Program-made: the position numbers and the translations under genes
NCBI RefSeq assembly: GCF_036345015.1
Contig: NZ_CP084098.1
Span: forward strand, 1,377,326 to 1,441,325
Length of the DNA: 64,000 bases
From: Cyanobacterium sp. Dongsha4
GTDB taxonomy: Bacteria > Cyanobacteriota > Cyanobacteriia > Cyanobacteriales > Cyanobacteriaceae
Direction: 5' to 3'
In this document: piece after piece, positions 51,547-63,083 of the stretch
Position numbering within the stretch: position 1 is the stretch's first letter
Layout of the letters: each line of letters begins with the position of its first letter
The notes under the pieces: model-generated
Database searches by the model: none
The model's input: only the letters and a program-made list of their open reading frames with translations
What the model was told of the DNA's origin: nothing

Positions 51547-51876
51547 ATGAGTGAACCAGAAAACCTTTTACAAAAAGCATTTTATCTAGGAGTCGGTATT
51601 GCAGGATTTGCCGTAGAAAAAGCTAACGATGCCCTACAGGAATTAAAAGAACAAGCCGATAAATTAGTCATTAATGGTGAGTTTCCCCACAGACTACAAC
51701 AAATAGCCGATGAAATGGTCAATAAGGGAAAAATGAATACCGAAGAAGCCCGTAAATTTGTCGATGAAATTCTCCAACAACAAAATAATCAAAAAGCCAA
51801 CAAAGAAGAAAATAGCAATTCTTCAGAGCCTCGCATCATTGAAATTATCACAGACGAAGAAGAAGACAAGGCATAA
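51547..51876 (+). CDS. Phasin-family-like protein
   Basis: A 109-residue amphipathic protein (LLQKAFYLGVGIAGFAVEKANDALQELKEQADKLVINGEF...) of the type annotated as phasin or polyhydroxyalkanoate granule-associated protein (PF05597-like). A short apolar N-terminal helix is followed by a coiled-coil-prone Glu/Lys/Gln region and an acidic tail (IIEIITDEEEDKA). No PHA synthase gene is in the window, so a granule role is not supported by context. It lies 51 bp before plsX on the same strand and may be co-transcribed. Confidence 0.75.
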   Translation: MSEPENLLQKAFYLGVGIAGFAVEKANDALQELKEQADKLVINGEFPHRLQQIADEMVNKGKMNTEEARKFVDEILQQQNNQKANKEENSNSSEPRIIEIITDEEEDKA

Positions 51877-51927
51877 AGACTCAATTATGATATAATTTGA
51901 GAGATTTTAAACCCAATAGATTGACCA

Positions 51928-52974
51928 ATGGCAGAGACGCGCGCAAAAATAGCAGTGGATGCAATGGGCGGAGATAATGCCCCTCAAGAAATCGTAGCTG
52001 GTGCAATTAGAGCCTCAGCAGAACTAGATGTCGATATACTCTTAGTCGGCGATCCTGAAGCTATTCAGGCACAATTAGATCATCATGGTTGTACCTCTAC
52101 CAATATTGAAATAGTCCCCGCCGATGGAGTTGTCTCAATGGAAGAAGAGGCACTTGTAGGGGTTCGTCGTAAGCCGAATGCTTCTATTAACGTGGCAATG
52201 GGGTTAGTAAGGGAAAATAGAGCCCAAGCAGTTGTTTCCGCAGGACATTCAGGAGCGGCAATGGCCGCCGCTTTACTGGGACTCGGCAGACTCAAAGGAA
52301 TCGATCGCCCCGCTATTGGTGCTGTTTTTCCCACTATGTATGCCAATAAATCGGTAATTGTCCTCGACGTGGGAGCAAATGTGGACTCTAAACCTAAATA
52401 CTTAGAACAGTTTGCCCTCATGGGAACAGTTTATAGTAAATACGTACTAGGAGTTGAAGATCCAAAAGTAGGCTTGATCAATATCGGTGAGGAATCAAGC
52501 AAAGGAAATGAATTAGCCAAAGAAACTTATAAATTGCTCTCACAGAATCCGAAAATCCCCTTTATCGGTAATGCGGAAGGCAGAGACGTTCTTTCAGGAG
52601 ACTTTGATGTTATCGTTTGTGATGGCTTTGTCGGTAATGTCTTATTAAAATTTGCCGAGGCAGTAGGGGAGATTATGTTACAAATAATCAAAGAGGAATT
52701 ACCCTATGGAGTCAGAGGTAAAATCGGTACAGGTATTTTAAAGCCAAATTTGCGTCGCATCAAGCAAAGAATTGATCACGCAGAGCATGGAGGTGCTTTA
52801 TTGTTCGGGGTAAATGGGGTTTGTATTATAAGTCACGGTAGTTCCCAAGCACCTTCTATTTTTAGTGCTATTCGTATTGCTAAAGAAGCGGTGGATAATC
52901 AAGTATTAGACCGTATTCGCAATTTTCAAGGAGAGAAATCCGTTAGTAATGAGCAGTTAGGGATTACTAATTAA
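51928..52974 (+). CDS. plsX: Phosphate acyltransferase PlsX
   Basis: Converts acyl-ACP to acyl-phosphate for phospholipid synthesis; a peripheral membrane enzyme of 348 residues. Conserved segments: IAVDAMGGDNAPQEIVAGA, SAGHSGAAMAAALLGLGRLKGI, DRPAIGAVFPT, LDVGANVDSKP, GLINIGEESSKGN and DVIVCDGFVGNVLLKFAE, ending with HAEHGGALLFGVNGVCIISHGSS-type residues. In many bacteria fabH follows directly. Here the next gene is ccmO on the opposite strand, so the usual plsX-fabH linkage is absent. Confidence 0.97.
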   Translation: MAETRAKIAVDAMGGDNAPQEIVAGAIRASAELDVDILLVGDPEAIQAQLDHHGCTSTNIEIVPADGVVSMEEEALVGVRRKPNASINVAMGLVRENRAQAVVSAGHSGAAMAAALLGLGRLKGIDRPAIGAVFPTMYANKSVIVLDVGANVDSKPKYLEQFALMGTVYSKYVLGVEDPKVGLINIGEESSKGNELAKETYKLLSQNPKIPFIGNAEGRDVLSGDFDVIVCDGFVGNVLLKFAEAVGEIMLQIIKEELPYGVRGKIGTGILKPNLRRIKQRIDHAEHGGALLFGVNGVCIISHGSSQAPSIFSAIRIAKEAVDNQVLDRIRNFQGEKSVSNEQLGITN

Positions 52975-53154
52975 CCATTGTAATAGGTTTAGGTATCGGG
53001 TTTCGGGTGGCAAGTTTCTAGTGTAGATTAAATGACAAAGGAAAAGGGTAGGGAAAAAGGTGAATCGTTGATAATTAAAAACTTATTGTTCCCCAATGTC
53101 CTAAACCAATAGCTAATAGTTTGAATGTAATATCAGATTATAACCTTTATCAGT

Positions 53155-53988
53155 TTAATCTTCCTTATTTTCATTGTCAGGACTTAACTCTAATTCAGCA
53201 CTCAACTCCAACTGAGATTCTAATTTTGCCTCTTGTTTAACTTTTTCTCTTGTTTCAAAAGTAAGAGGGATTTTTTCTAGTTCAGGTAGAGCAACTAATT
53301 TACGTTTTGTTCTTTCTTTTTGTCTTGATGTAAATGTTGGTAAAGGATGTTCTTTGTTTTCTTGTTCTAACCAATAATTCGCAACAGGTAACGTATGCTC
53401 TAAGTCTTCTAGGAGTCGAGGAATAATCATCACGGCATTTAAGTCGCCAATCCTTTCTGCTTCAGCCATTCCAGCTTCGATCGCAACTGCTACATTTGCC
53501 ACTGAACCTCTAACTATTACTGTACACAACCCCGCCCCAATAGTTTCATAAGAAGCTAACTGTACATCCGCCGATTTTAACATTGCATCCGCCGCTCCCA
53601 CCATGGCGGGAAATCCTTTGGTTTCCAATAAGCCAATAGAACGATTACTTAAACGGCTAAACCCTCTTTTTTGTTGTGCTACCTCTACCAAACGGCTACC
53701 AATGGGAAATACTGCCTCTAAATTAGGCATCGGGCGAGGAATAATCAATTTTGTGTGTAATTGACCTATTTGCTCCGCCATTTTCGCCCCTTCTTCCACC
53801 GCCAAACGCACATCTGCAATTCTCCCCCTGACAATAGCAGTACAATGTCCCGCACCAATTTTCTCATAACCTACTAACATCACCTCAGCAGATTTCAACA
53901 TCATGTCAGCCGTTCCCACGATGGCAGGAAAGCTGTAAGTAGAAACCAAACCAAGGGCGCTATCGGGACTAATGTGCCTATGTCTCAT
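53155..53988 (-). CDS. ccmO: Carboxysome shell protein CcmO (tandem BMC domains)
   Basis: A 277-residue shell protein with two BMC domains. Domain 1 (about 10-95): ALGLVSTYSFPAIVGTADMMLKSAEVML, GHCTAIVRGRIADV and LIIPRP. Domain 2 (about 115-200): SIGLLETKGFPAMVGAADAMLKSADVQL, GLCTVIVRGSVANV and MIIPRL. An acidic C-terminal tail follows (residues 205-277, Glu/Lys-rich). CcmO-type trimers form facets of the beta-carboxysome. It is encoded apart from any ccmKLMN cluster in this window, so it is a satellite locus. Convergent with plsX, divergent from thiC. Confidence 0.95.
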   Translation of the reverse strand: MRHRHISPDSALGLVSTYSFPAIVGTADMMLKSAEVMLVGYEKIGAGHCTAIVRGRIADVRLAVEEGAKMAEQIGQLHTKLIIPRPMPNLEAVFPIGSRLVEVAQQKRGFSRLSNRSIGLLETKGFPAMVGAADAMLKSADVQLASYETIGAGLCTVIVRGSVANVAVAIEAGMAEAERIGDLNAVMIIPRLLEDLEHTLPVANYWLEQENKEHPLPTFTSRQKERTKRKLVALPELEKIPLTFETREKVKQEAKLESQLELSAELELSPDNENKED

Positions 53989-54147
53989 GAAAATGATACG
54001 ATTGTTTTAAGTAAGTAGTGTGATTGTTTAAGATTTTCTTAACTGTATCTACTCTATAATCATACATCTATTGTTGAGAAATAGCAATTGAGGATTAGAG
54101 TTGACCATTAGCCATTCTCACTCAAATAATGATACAATTTAGCACAT

Positions 54148-55625
<1,478 letters not shown>

Positions 55626-55645
55626 TTTTTTCTTTGAGTCTTAAT

Positions 55646-55662
55646 GGTGGGCATTGCCCACC
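55646..55662. terminator. Hairpin between convergent thiC and recJ
   Basis: GGTGGGCATTGCCCACC is a near-perfect inverted repeat between the two stop codons. On the minus strand TTTTTT follows after about 20 bases. It may stop both transcripts; the same GGTGGG core is used in the terminator at 19964. Confidence 0.6.
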
Positions 55663-55683
55663 CTACTCTACAATCTAATAAAC

Positions 55684-57411
55684 TCAAAGATTTTGTCGGA
55701 TGCCAACTAATTCTAGTTGAATAGATTTTTCTCCTTGCCACTCATTTTCTTTTAGTTTATAGGCAATATCTACTATTTTAGGTAGAGGTGAATATACCGC
55801 CCAACGCCATGCGATCGCTTTTAGTTCCCTTGTACCATCAGAAATAAATAGTTGCAAATGCTCTCCTGTTTTAGTAATTCTTTCAGACTTGATTTCTACG
55901 TGGGGAGTCCAAAAAATGGGGGCTTTATTTTCAATACCCCAAGGGTATAAATCCTCAATTTCTTGTAATAGTTTGAAGGTTATTTGTTCAAAGGTTATTT
56001 GAGCATCTATTTTGATTAAAGGTTTTAAATATTCAGGTAGTAAACATTGATAGGAAAATTCTTTTAAACGTTGATGAATTAAATCTAAATTTTTCGCTTC
56101 AAAACTAAAACCTCCTGCGGCTTTATGACCTCCATATTTCTTTAATAAATCATCACAATATTGTAAAGCAGAAAATATATTATATTCTTCAATTCCTCTC
56201 GCTGAACCTCTTATTATGCTTGGGTCTTCATCTTCATAAGTACCGATAAAAACTGGCACTCCATAACGTTCTACTAAACGAGAGGCAACGATGCCTATTA
56301 CACCATGATGCCAATGATTATTAATAATTAATAATACTCTATCTTCTTGCCATTTAATTGGTTTTGTTTCAATAATTTCTATGGCTTCTTTTTCTATTTG
56401 TTTGCATAATTCTTGACGAGTATGATTAGTTTGCTCACATTGCAATGCTTTCGTAATGGCGATTTGTTCGTCATCAGTGGTGAATAATTCAATTACAATT
56501 TGTGGGTCATCTAATCTACCAATAGCATTGACTCTTGGCCCTAATTTAAAACCTATATCATCAGAATGCAACTGTTTTTTTTCTTCTGTTAATCCTGCAC
56601 ATTTACTTAGGGCTTGAATTCCCAGAATATCTGATTTAGGAAGTAGTTTTAAACCTCTTTTTAACCAACGGCGATTCACTCCAGTTAAAGGGGCAAGATC
56701 TGCGATCGTACCTATGGTGTATAATTCTAAAAGAGATTTGGTCAAACCGTCTAATTTTCCTAAAGATTGAGCCAAACAAACTCCTAAGACATAAGCGACT
56801 CCTACTCCTGCTAATCCATAATAGGGAGAAGTTTCTGGGAGAAGTTTGGGATTGAGAATAGCATCGGCAGGGGGTAATTTTTCTGGGAGGTCATGATGGT
56901 CGGTTATAATAACCTTTAAACCTAATTCTTTTGCCCTTTTGATGGGATTATAAGCAGAAATACCATTATCTACTGTCAGAATTAAACTTACTCCTTCTTG
57001 CTTAAACTCTTCGACAATACGTTCATTAATACCATAACCGTCTTTCATACGACTAGGAATAGCATAATCTACTTTTGCCTCAAGGTGTTTTAAGGCTCTA
57101 ATTAGTAAAGCTGTACTTGTCATCCCGTCTGCATCATAGTCTCCACAGATGGCTATTTTTGCTCCAGATGCGATCGCATCTTTTAATAATTGAATACTAT
57201 AGGGTAAATCAGGAAATTCTGCGAGGGGAGAAGGTAAGTTAACGGTTTCGGGGGTGATATAGGCTTGGGCGGAATCTATATCGTCAATGCCACGATTAGC
57301 GATAACCTGAGCCATAATGAGGGAAACCCCAAAGTGCTTAACAATATCTGTGACGATGTGAGGTTGAGAAGGATAAAATTTCCAACGTTGACGGGGTAGA
57401 TTATGTGTCAT
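55684..57411 (-). CDS. recJ: Single-stranded-DNA-specific exonuclease RecJ
   Basis: 5'-3' exonuclease used in recombination and repair; 575 residues. The DHH phosphoesterase motifs are present: ICGDYDADGMTSTALL near residue 90, VIITDHHDLPEKLPPADAILNP, then GLAGVGVAYVLG. The DHHA1 domain has KYGGHKAAGGFSF near residue 425, and a C-terminal OB-fold follows. The start MTHNLPRQRWKFYPSQP is the common RecJ opening. It lies 38 bp after uppS on the same strand, so the two may share a transcript. Confidence 0.96.
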   Translation of the reverse strand: MTHNLPRQRWKFYPSQPHIVTDIVKHFGVSLIMAQVIANRGIDDIDSAQAYITPETVNLPSPLAEFPDLPYSIQLLKDAIASGAKIAICGDYDADGMTSTALLIRALKHLEAKVDYAIPSRMKDGYGINERIVEEFKQEGVSLILTVDNGISAYNPIKRAKELGLKVIITDHHDLPEKLPPADAILNPKLLPETSPYYGLAGVGVAYVLGVCLAQSLGKLDGLTKSLLELYTIGTIADLAPLTGVNRRWLKRGLKLLPKSDILGIQALSKCAGLTEEKKQLHSDDIGFKLGPRVNAIGRLDDPQIVIELFTTDDEQIAITKALQCEQTNHTRQELCKQIEKEAIEIIETKPIKWQEDRVLLIINNHWHHGVIGIVASRLVERYGVPVFIGTYEDEDPSIIRGSARGIEEYNIFSALQYCDDLLKKYGGHKAAGGFSFEAKNLDLIHQRLKEFSYQCLLPEYLKPLIKIDAQITFEQITFKLLQEIEDLYPWGIENKAPIFWTPHVEIKSERITKTGEHLQLFISDGTRELKAIAWRWAVYSPLPKIVDIAYKLKENEWQGEKSIQLELVGIRQNL

Positions 57412-57449
57412 TCCTGAATAAATTAATGATTTACGGTACTTGATTATTG

Positions 57450-58208
57450 TTATTCTTTCACCTTGCCGAAACGTCTGTCTCTTTGTTGATAATTGAGTAA
57501 AGCCAGATGGAATTCTTCCCGACTAAAATCAGGCCACAAAGTATTAGTTACATAAATTTCGCTGTATGCCATTTGCCATAACAAAAAGTTACTTAAGCGC
57601 ATTTCACCACTGGTGCGAATTAATAAATCTGGGGATTCTAAGCCGTTAGTGTAAAGGTGACTTTCAAATAATTCCTCGTCTATATCTTCTAAATTTATTT
57701 TACCCTCTTGAACAGAAGATGCGATCGTACGACAGGCTTGGAGAATTTCCTGACGACTACCATAATTAGTGGCAATATTAAACTTAATACCCTTATTATA
57801 TTTAGTTTCTTCCATTGAATGATAGATTTCTGCCTGTAAAGACTCTGGTAAAGCCTTTAAATCGCCGATAAAACGGATTTTGACATTTTTTTCCATCATT
57901 TGTGCTAATTCCTTTCTCAAAACCCTTTCAAAGAGAGTTAAGAGAAATTCTACCTCAGTTATAGGCCTTCCCCAGTTTTCCGTAGAAAAAGCATAGGCAG
58001 TTAAAACTTTAATACCCCAATCATCACAGCAACGTAATAAACTTTTCAGAGTGTCAACACCTTTTTGATGTCCTACAATACGAGGAAAGCCCCGACGTTT
58101 TGCCCAACGCCCATTACCATCCATTATCACTGCTACATGATGAGGAATTATTTTTGCATTCAAATCCGAAGGCAATTCAATTAGATTCTGTTTTAAATTC
58201 ATGTTCAA
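57450..58208 (-). CDS. uppS: Isoprenyl (undecaprenyl) pyrophosphate synthase
   Basis: cis-Prenyltransferase making the lipid carrier for peptidoglycan and O-antigen; 252 residues. Conserved regions: [21 protein letters not shown] (catalytic Asp), [36 protein letters not shown] and [20 protein letters not shown], ending [11 protein letters not shown]. The chain length is inferred from the family. The start at 58208 ([12 protein letters not shown]) could instead be two codons in; this does not affect the call. Upstream is argH, downstream recJ. Confidence 0.96.
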   Translation of the reverse strand: MNMNLKQNLIELPSDLNAKIIPHHVAVIMDGNGRWAKRRGFPRIVGHQKGVDTLKSLLRCCDDWGIKVLTAYAFSTENWGRPITEVEFLLTLFERVLRKELAQMMEKNVKIRFIGDLKALPESLQAEIYHSMEETKYNKGIKFNIATNYGSRQEILQACRTIASSVQEGKINLEDIDEELFESHLYTNGLESPDLLIRTSGEMRLSNFLLWQMAYSEIYVTNTLWPDFSREEFHLALLNYQQRDRRFGKVKE

Positions 58209-58269
58209 TTAGCTGTAGGAAATCAAAACACCCTAACCTTTAAAGTTTACTAGAATTTTGACTAAATCA

Positions 58270-58345
58270 CGATTAGTTGATCATGAATGATGAATAGTTG
58301 ATAATTAACAATATTACTCCCAACTCCGAACCGTAAACCCTAACC
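58270..58345. repeat. Composite heptamer repeat, short version
   Basis: GAATAGTTGATAATTAACAA is followed by CCCAACTCCGAACCGTAAAC in the gap between argH and uppS. It has the hinge and the GAACTCC-type part but no GGCAAAG part. Confidence 0.65.
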
Positions 58346-59725
58346 TCTCATTTTGCTTTTCAAATTTGCGATCGCATCTTTTATTTGTTCAAAACCCGTA
58401 CCACCATAGCTATTACGGGCGGAAACTACCTGTTTCGGTTTGATTGCTTCATAAATATCCACCTCAAAAGCAGGGTGTAATTGCTTCCATTCTTCGAGGG
58501 TTAAATCCTTGAGTAACTTATTTGCCGCTAAACTGGTTTTCACGACTTTACCCACTAGATTATAAGCCTCACGGAAAGGCACACCTTTACTAGCTAAATA
58601 ATCAGCAACATCGGTGGCATTGGAAAAATCCTCGTCAACGGCTTCGGCGAGGCGTTGGGTACGAAATTCTAACCCTTCTGACATTAAGATAGTCATAGCG
58701 GTTAAACTACCCTTAACGGTTTTCACCGTGTCGAAAATGCCCTCTTTATCCTCCTGCAAGTCTTTGTTATAGGCAAGAGGTAAACCTTTCATAATGGTTA
58801 AAAGTGCCTGTAAATGCCCGAAAACTCGCCCTGTTTTTCCTCTCACCAATTCGGGAATGTCGGGGTTTTTCTTCTGAGGCATGATACTTGAGCCAGTAGA
58901 GCAGTTGTCTTTAAGAGTAATAAAACTAAATTCTTGGGATGCCCACAAAATCAATTCTTCACTGATACGGCTAAGATGTACCATAATCAAACTGGAAGCA
59001 CAAAGAAATTCAATGGCAAAGTCTCGATCGCTCACTCCATCTAAGCTATTCTCATAAATAGAGGCAAAATCTAACTCTTGGGCGCTAAAATGACGATCTA
59101 TGGGGAAAGTTGTACCTGCCAATGCACCACAACCGAGGGGAGAAACATTGGTGCGATCGTAAATTTGTGCTAATCTTTCCCAATCCCGTTGCGCCATTTG
59201 ACAATAAGCCATTAAATGGTGTGCTAAACTGATGGGTTGCGCCCGTTGTAAGTGAGTATAACCCGGGATGAGGGTTTCAATGTGGTTTTCTGCGTGGTTT
59301 AATAATGTCTTTTGCCAATCCCTTAATAAATCCTGAATTTGGCGAATTTGATCCCGCAAATAAAGTCTTATATCTGTACCCACTTGGTCATTGCGCGATC
59401 GCCCCGTGTGTAATTTTTTGCCGACATCGCCGACAATTTCTGTTAACCTTCTTTCAACGGCAAAATGGACATCTTCTTGCTCAATGCCGGGGTTAAAGTT
59501 ACCATCTCTATATTCTTGACGAATTTGGCTTAATCCTTTTATCAGTGTTTCTGCTTCTTCTGGGGTGATAATTCCTGTTTTACCGAGCATTTTGGCGTGA
59601 GCCATAGAACCAGTGAGATCATACTCAATTAATTCAATATCAAAGCCAATACTAGCATTAAATTCCGCAATAATAGGATTTAAAGACGTTTCAAAGCGAT
59701 CGCTCCAAGTTTGTTGTTTAGTCAC
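58340..59725 (-). CDS. argH: Argininosuccinate lyase
   Basis: Last step of arginine synthesis: splits argininosuccinate into arginine and fumarate. 461 residues of the fumarase/aspartase superfamily. The signature [12 protein letters not shown] is at about residues 273-284. Other conserved parts are [31 protein letters not shown] and the C-terminal [18 protein letters not shown]. The start [17 protein letters not shown] is the expected N-terminus. The stop is followed at about 130 bp by uppS on the same strand. Confidence 0.97.
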   Translation of the reverse strand: MTKQQTWSDRFETSLNPIIAEFNASIGFDIELIEYDLTGSMAHAKMLGKTGIITPEEAETLIKGLSQIRQEYRDGNFNPGIEQEDVHFAVERRLTEIVGDVGKKLHTGRSRNDQVGTDIRLYLRDQIRQIQDLLRDWQKTLLNHAENHIETLIPGYTHLQRAQPISLAHHLMAYCQMAQRDWERLAQIYDRTNVSPLGCGALAGTTFPIDRHFSAQELDFASIYENSLDGVSDRDFAIEFLCASSLIMVHLSRISEELILWASQEFSFITLKDNCSTGSSIMPQKKNPDIPELVRGKTGRVFGHLQALLTIMKGLPLAYNKDLQEDKEGIFDTVKTVKGSLTAMTILMSEGLEFRTQRLAEAVDEDFSNATDVADYLASKGVPFREAYNLVGKVVKTSLAANKLLKDLTLEEWKQLHPAFEVDIYEAIKPKQVVSARNSYGGTGFEQIKDAIANLKSKMRG

Positions 59726-59980
59726 AGTTCAAAATTAATAATCAACTAACGTAGTAAATATTATTGAATCAAATATTAAAAATGTCATCTAGTTAGTGTT
59801 GTAATTGACCAAAATCATCTCAGTTTTTCGGCAATAATATTCAGATAAGGGCAGATTGTAGGGGTTGAATATTCTTCAACCCTCATGACGGCAAGTTTGA
59901 CAGTAAAGATTTTCTGAACATTTATTAATCAATCAAAGAGGTGAAAATAAACAAATTAATTATTTATGGCTTTAATTGTT

Positions 59981-60184
59981 CTAAAAACGAGTAAAAGAAG
60001 CAAAAATATAACCAAAAAACACACCAATCAACAAAGCCCAAATTTGTCCAGACTCAACAAAATTTTTCCAAGCATCAGACATTTGACCCAAAATATCAGG
60101 GTCTTCTATCATTTGAGCTAATAATCCATTATTAATCACTAAATCATAAATGGGTAACTCTGTCATCGAATTAATCTCCGTCAA
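59981..60184 (-). CDS. Small single-span membrane protein, function unknown
   Basis: 67 residues (or 61 from an inner ATG at 60166, MTELPIYDLV). A short acidic N-terminal half (LLAQMIEDPDILGQMSDAWKN) is followed by one C-terminal membrane helix (WALLIGVFFGYIFASF). I do not recognise a characterised family, although the composition is like small conserved cyanobacterial membrane proteins. It is divergent from the DUF2993 gene. No interaction partner can be proposed. Confidence 0.7.
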   Translation of the reverse strand: MTEINSMTELPIYDLVINNGLLAQMIEDPDILGQMSDAWKNFVESGQIWALLIGVFFGYIFASFTRF

Positions 60185-60340
60185 GTATCAATATTTTTCA
60201 CATTGAGTTAATCTTACTTAAATCTTGTACTCTCAGTTAAACTACTTTTTTATTAAGTTTTATTAAACCTTATTCTCAGAAAAATGTTAAAATAACTCTA
60301 AAAATTTAAGTAAAAACCCTTATTTTTATAATAAATCCAT

Positions 60341-61078
60341 ATGTTACTGAGCAAATTTGACACTATTGGGGAAAAAACTATCAATAAAATTGCGGAAATG
60401 GCTTTTAAAAGTCAAATCAAATCAGCTAAATACTTAAGTGTACAAGTAAAAACAAATCCACAACAATTAGCTAAGGGAATCTTAGAATCATTAGATATTG
60501 ATGGAAATGGTTTAATGATGCGGGAAAATCTCCCTTTAGAAAAAATGAGAATCACTCTCAATGATATTGCGGTTAGTCCTTTTAAGGCTTTAATGGGAAA
60601 TGTGGAATTAACCCAACCTAGTCGTGGAAAAGCCCGTATTATTCTTAACGAAACAGATATTGAAACAATCTTAAATGTTGATAATCTTAACAGTAAATTA
60701 AGACAATACTCTAGCGTATCAAAAGCATTTTTTAAAAGAGTAGATTTTCGGATTTTATCTGATGGTAGAATTGCGATAAAAGCTAAATTAAAAGAAAAAA
60801 ATAGCAATAAATTAGAGAGTATCTGTTTAGTTATAAGACCTCGTATTTGTCAGCATAAAAAAGGTATCATCTTAGATGAATTTGCTTGTACTCAAGGAAA
60901 AAACTGGTCAGCAAAAGTAGTTAAGATTTTATTAGCAGAAGTGGGAAAAGTTTTAAATTTAGAAAATTTATTAATAGATGGAATTTATTTACAGGTAGAT
61001 AAAATTAACATCTCAGAAGGCAAACTTAATTTATTTGCTAATGCTGGTATTACTCATCTACCTAAGTCAAAGAAGTAG
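60341..61078 (+). CDS. DUF2993 (LmeA-like) family protein
   Basis: A 245-residue protein of the DUF2993/LmeA family, which is widespread in cyanobacteria and actinobacteria. Visible landmarks: SAKYLSVQVKTNPQQLAKGILESLDIDGNG, ITLNDIAVSPFKALMGNVELTQP with RGKARIILNETDIETIL, and the C-terminal VDKINISEGKLNLFANAGI. In mycobacteria LmeA is involved in lipomannan elongation; a lipid-binding barrel is the general inference. There is no signal peptide here, so it appears cytoplasmic or membrane-peripheral. Confidence 0.85.
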   Translation: MLLSKFDTIGEKTINKIAEMAFKSQIKSAKYLSVQVKTNPQQLAKGILESLDIDGNGLMMRENLPLEKMRITLNDIAVSPFKALMGNVELTQPSRGKARIILNETDIETILNVDNLNSKLRQYSSVSKAFFKRVDFRILSDGRIAIKAKLKEKNSNKLESICLVIRPRICQHKKGIILDEFACTQGKNWSAKVVKILLAEVGKVLNLENLLIDGIYLQVDKINISEGKLNLFANAGITHLPKSKK

Positions 61079-61320
61079 TGTTTAATAATCAATAAAATTT
61101 TATTTATCCATATTTATCTTTTTTACACACTTTATTAACTCTTTAAAAATCAATTTATTATGACGTTTTTTATTTTTATGAATACCCGAGTAAAATGAAA
61201 CTATTATCTATTGCTTAGTTTCTAAATTTTTTTATTATAATCTCTGTAAAGAAGCTGAAAATATGTTTTAATAAGATTGTAAATAATAGTTAAATATATA
61301 GTTAATTATTCATTGAATAA

Positions 61321-62325
61321 ATGAATTTTATTGTTGAATCAAAAATTAAAGTAGCAGAAAATTTATATTTGTCCCCGATGGGTTGCGGTACTTGGGCTTG
61401 GGGAAATCGTTTTCTCTGGGGTTATGAGCCAGAAATGGACACTCAATTGCAGGAAACTTTTAATTTGTTGGTATCTCAAGGGGTTACTTGGTTTGATACG
61501 GGGGATTCCTATGGTACAGGTAAACTAAATGGGCGTAGTGAGACTTTATTAGGTAAGTTTAGCAAAGAATATCAAGGGGATCATCAATCTGAAATTGCGA
61601 TCGCAACTAAGTTGGCTGTATATCCTTGGCGTTTGACACCCCAATCAATGATTAATGCTTGTGAAAAATCCGCTCAAAGGTTGGGTAGAAAGGTTGATTT
61701 AGTACAGTTGCATTGGTCTCCTGCAAAATATCTTCCTTGGCAAGAAAAGCCTTTATTAGAGGGTTTAGCAAGGTTATCGCAAGAGGGATTAGTAAAGGCA
61801 GTTGGGTTGTCTAATTATGGGTCAAAAAATCTGTTGAGTGCTTATGAATTTTTCCGAGAAAGAGGAGTAAAAATTAGTACCCTACAAGTGCAGTATTCCC
61901 TTCTTTCTACTTATCCTTTTGTCAAATTAGGCTTAAAAGAATTATGTCAGCAGTTGGATATTAAAATTATTGCCTATAGCCCCTTAACTTTAGGGCTTTT
62001 AACGGGAAAATACCGAGATTTGAACAATTTACCCTCTGGCGCTCGTCGTGGCTTATTTAAGCAGTTATTACCAGCCATTAAACCTCTTTTATTAACCCTA
62101 GATGCGATCGCATCTGATAATGGAAAAACCATGGCACAAACAGCAATTAACTGGTGTATTTGTAAAGGTACAATTCCTATACCGGGGGCAAAAAATCCCC
62201 GTCAGGCGAGGGAAAATTTAGGGGCATTGGGATGGCGTTTATCGAGAGGGGAAGTAGAAGAATTAGAGAGAGTGGCTTTAGGTTTAAATAAACAAATGAT
62301 TCAAAATATTTTTCAAACCCGTTAA
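61321..62325 (+). CDS. Aldo/keto reductase
   Basis: A 334-residue NADPH-dependent oxidoreductase with the AKR TIM barrel. The catalytic tetrad is recognisable: Asp and Tyr in WFDTGDSYGTG, Lys in IATKLAVYPW and His in LVQLHWSP. Cofactor-binding parts include GLSNYGSKNL, LQVQYSLLS, IIAYSPLTLGLLTGKY and IPIPGAKNPRQARENLGAL. Cyanobacterial relatives are often annotated only at family level; the substrate is unknown. A 242-bp AT-rich gap precedes it, and its stop faces the ExoD-like gene 9 bp away. Confidence 0.93.
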   Translation: MNFIVESKIKVAENLYLSPMGCGTWAWGNRFLWGYEPEMDTQLQETFNLLVSQGVTWFDTGDSYGTGKLNGRSETLLGKFSKEYQGDHQSEIAIATKLAVYPWRLTPQSMINACEKSAQRLGRKVDLVQLHWSPAKYLPWQEKPLLEGLARLSQEGLVKAVGLSNYGSKNLLSAYEFFRERGVKISTLQVQYSLLSTYPFVKLGLKELCQQLDIKIIAYSPLTLGLLTGKYRDLNNLPSGARRGLFKQLLPAIKPLLLTLDAIASDNGKTMAQTAINWCICKGTIPIPGAKNPRQARENLGALGWRLSRGEVEELERVALGLNKQMIQNIFQTR

Positions 62326-62334
62326 CCTTGGAAA

Positions 62335-62958
62335 CTATTTCTTAAAGTATTGCTCAATCCAATCAATAATACTCAAGCCCCCCCAAATGGTTGCAAAAAT
62401 AATAGACGCAGAAACGACTCCAGCAATTAAACAAAGACTTAATCCAGCTAAAACAATAAAACCATCATCCTCCTGCATCCCAAAAGCTGTAACAAAAATA
62501 CCCATCGCAGGAGCAGTATTAGTGCCAGGAATTGGTATCATCATGGAAATAGCCATAAGTGCGATCGCAATTCCAATCACAATTCTTCCTGAAAAGCTAG
62601 TACAAATATAAGTAAGCCGAGGTTTTGTTAAATTCTCAATTCTCTTTAGCCAAGGTAAACCCATTTGCACAAACTTACGAGCAGTGCTGGTTTTCATAGC
62701 CCCTTTAAGCATTTTATCTGGCAACCAAGGTGTTTTATGCCCAATTACTAACTGAATCGCCAGTAAAAAAATCAGAATCCCAAAGGGTATAGAATAGCCC
62801 GGTGCAGGTATGGGTAAAGCAGAAGGTAGCGATAAAATAACTAAGAGAAAACCAAATATTCTTTCTCCTGCAAGGCTTAATATCTCCTCTAGGGTAATTT
62901 TTTCTTCCCTTTCTTGTACAAAAAAATAGTCGTTTAGCTCTTGAGACAATTTGGACAT
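62335..62958 (-). CDS. ExoD-like exopolysaccharide synthesis membrane protein
   Basis: A 207-residue membrane protein of the ExoD family. The N-terminal soluble part (residues 1-30, ITLEEILSLAGERIFGF) is followed by about four membrane segments with the conserved LVILSLPSALPIPAPGYSIPFG, MKTSTARKFVQMGLPWLKRIE and ISMMIPIPGTNTAPAMGIF. ExoD influences exopolysaccharide production in rhizobia; its biochemical role is not known. It ends 9 bp from the convergent aldo/keto reductase and is followed upstream by a composite heptamer repeat. Confidence 0.88.
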   Translation of the reverse strand: MSKLSQELNDYFFVQEREEKITLEEILSLAGERIFGFLLVILSLPSALPIPAPGYSIPFGILIFLLAIQLVIGHKTPWLPDKMLKGAMKTSTARKFVQMGLPWLKRIENLTKPRLTYICTSFSGRIVIGIAIALMAISMMIPIPGTNTAPAMGIFVTAFGMQEDDGFIVLAGLSLCLIAGVVSASIIFATIWGGLSIIDWIEQYFKK

Positions 62959-63000
62959 AAATTTAATTATTAAGTAGTTATTGGGAGATTAGAGAAGCGG

Positions 63001-63083
63001 GGGGGTTAGGAGTTAGGAGTTAGAAGTTCGGGGTTATTAATTATCATCAACTATTTACCTTTGCCCCTTGCCCTTTGCCCTTT
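63001..63083 (-). repeat. Composite heptamer repeat, inverted
   Basis: GGGTTAGGAGTTAGGAGTTA units, then TTATTAATTATCATCAACTA, then TTTGCCCCTTGCCCTTTGCC units ending at the hisZ stop. This is the same module as 45700-45806. Confidence 0.85.
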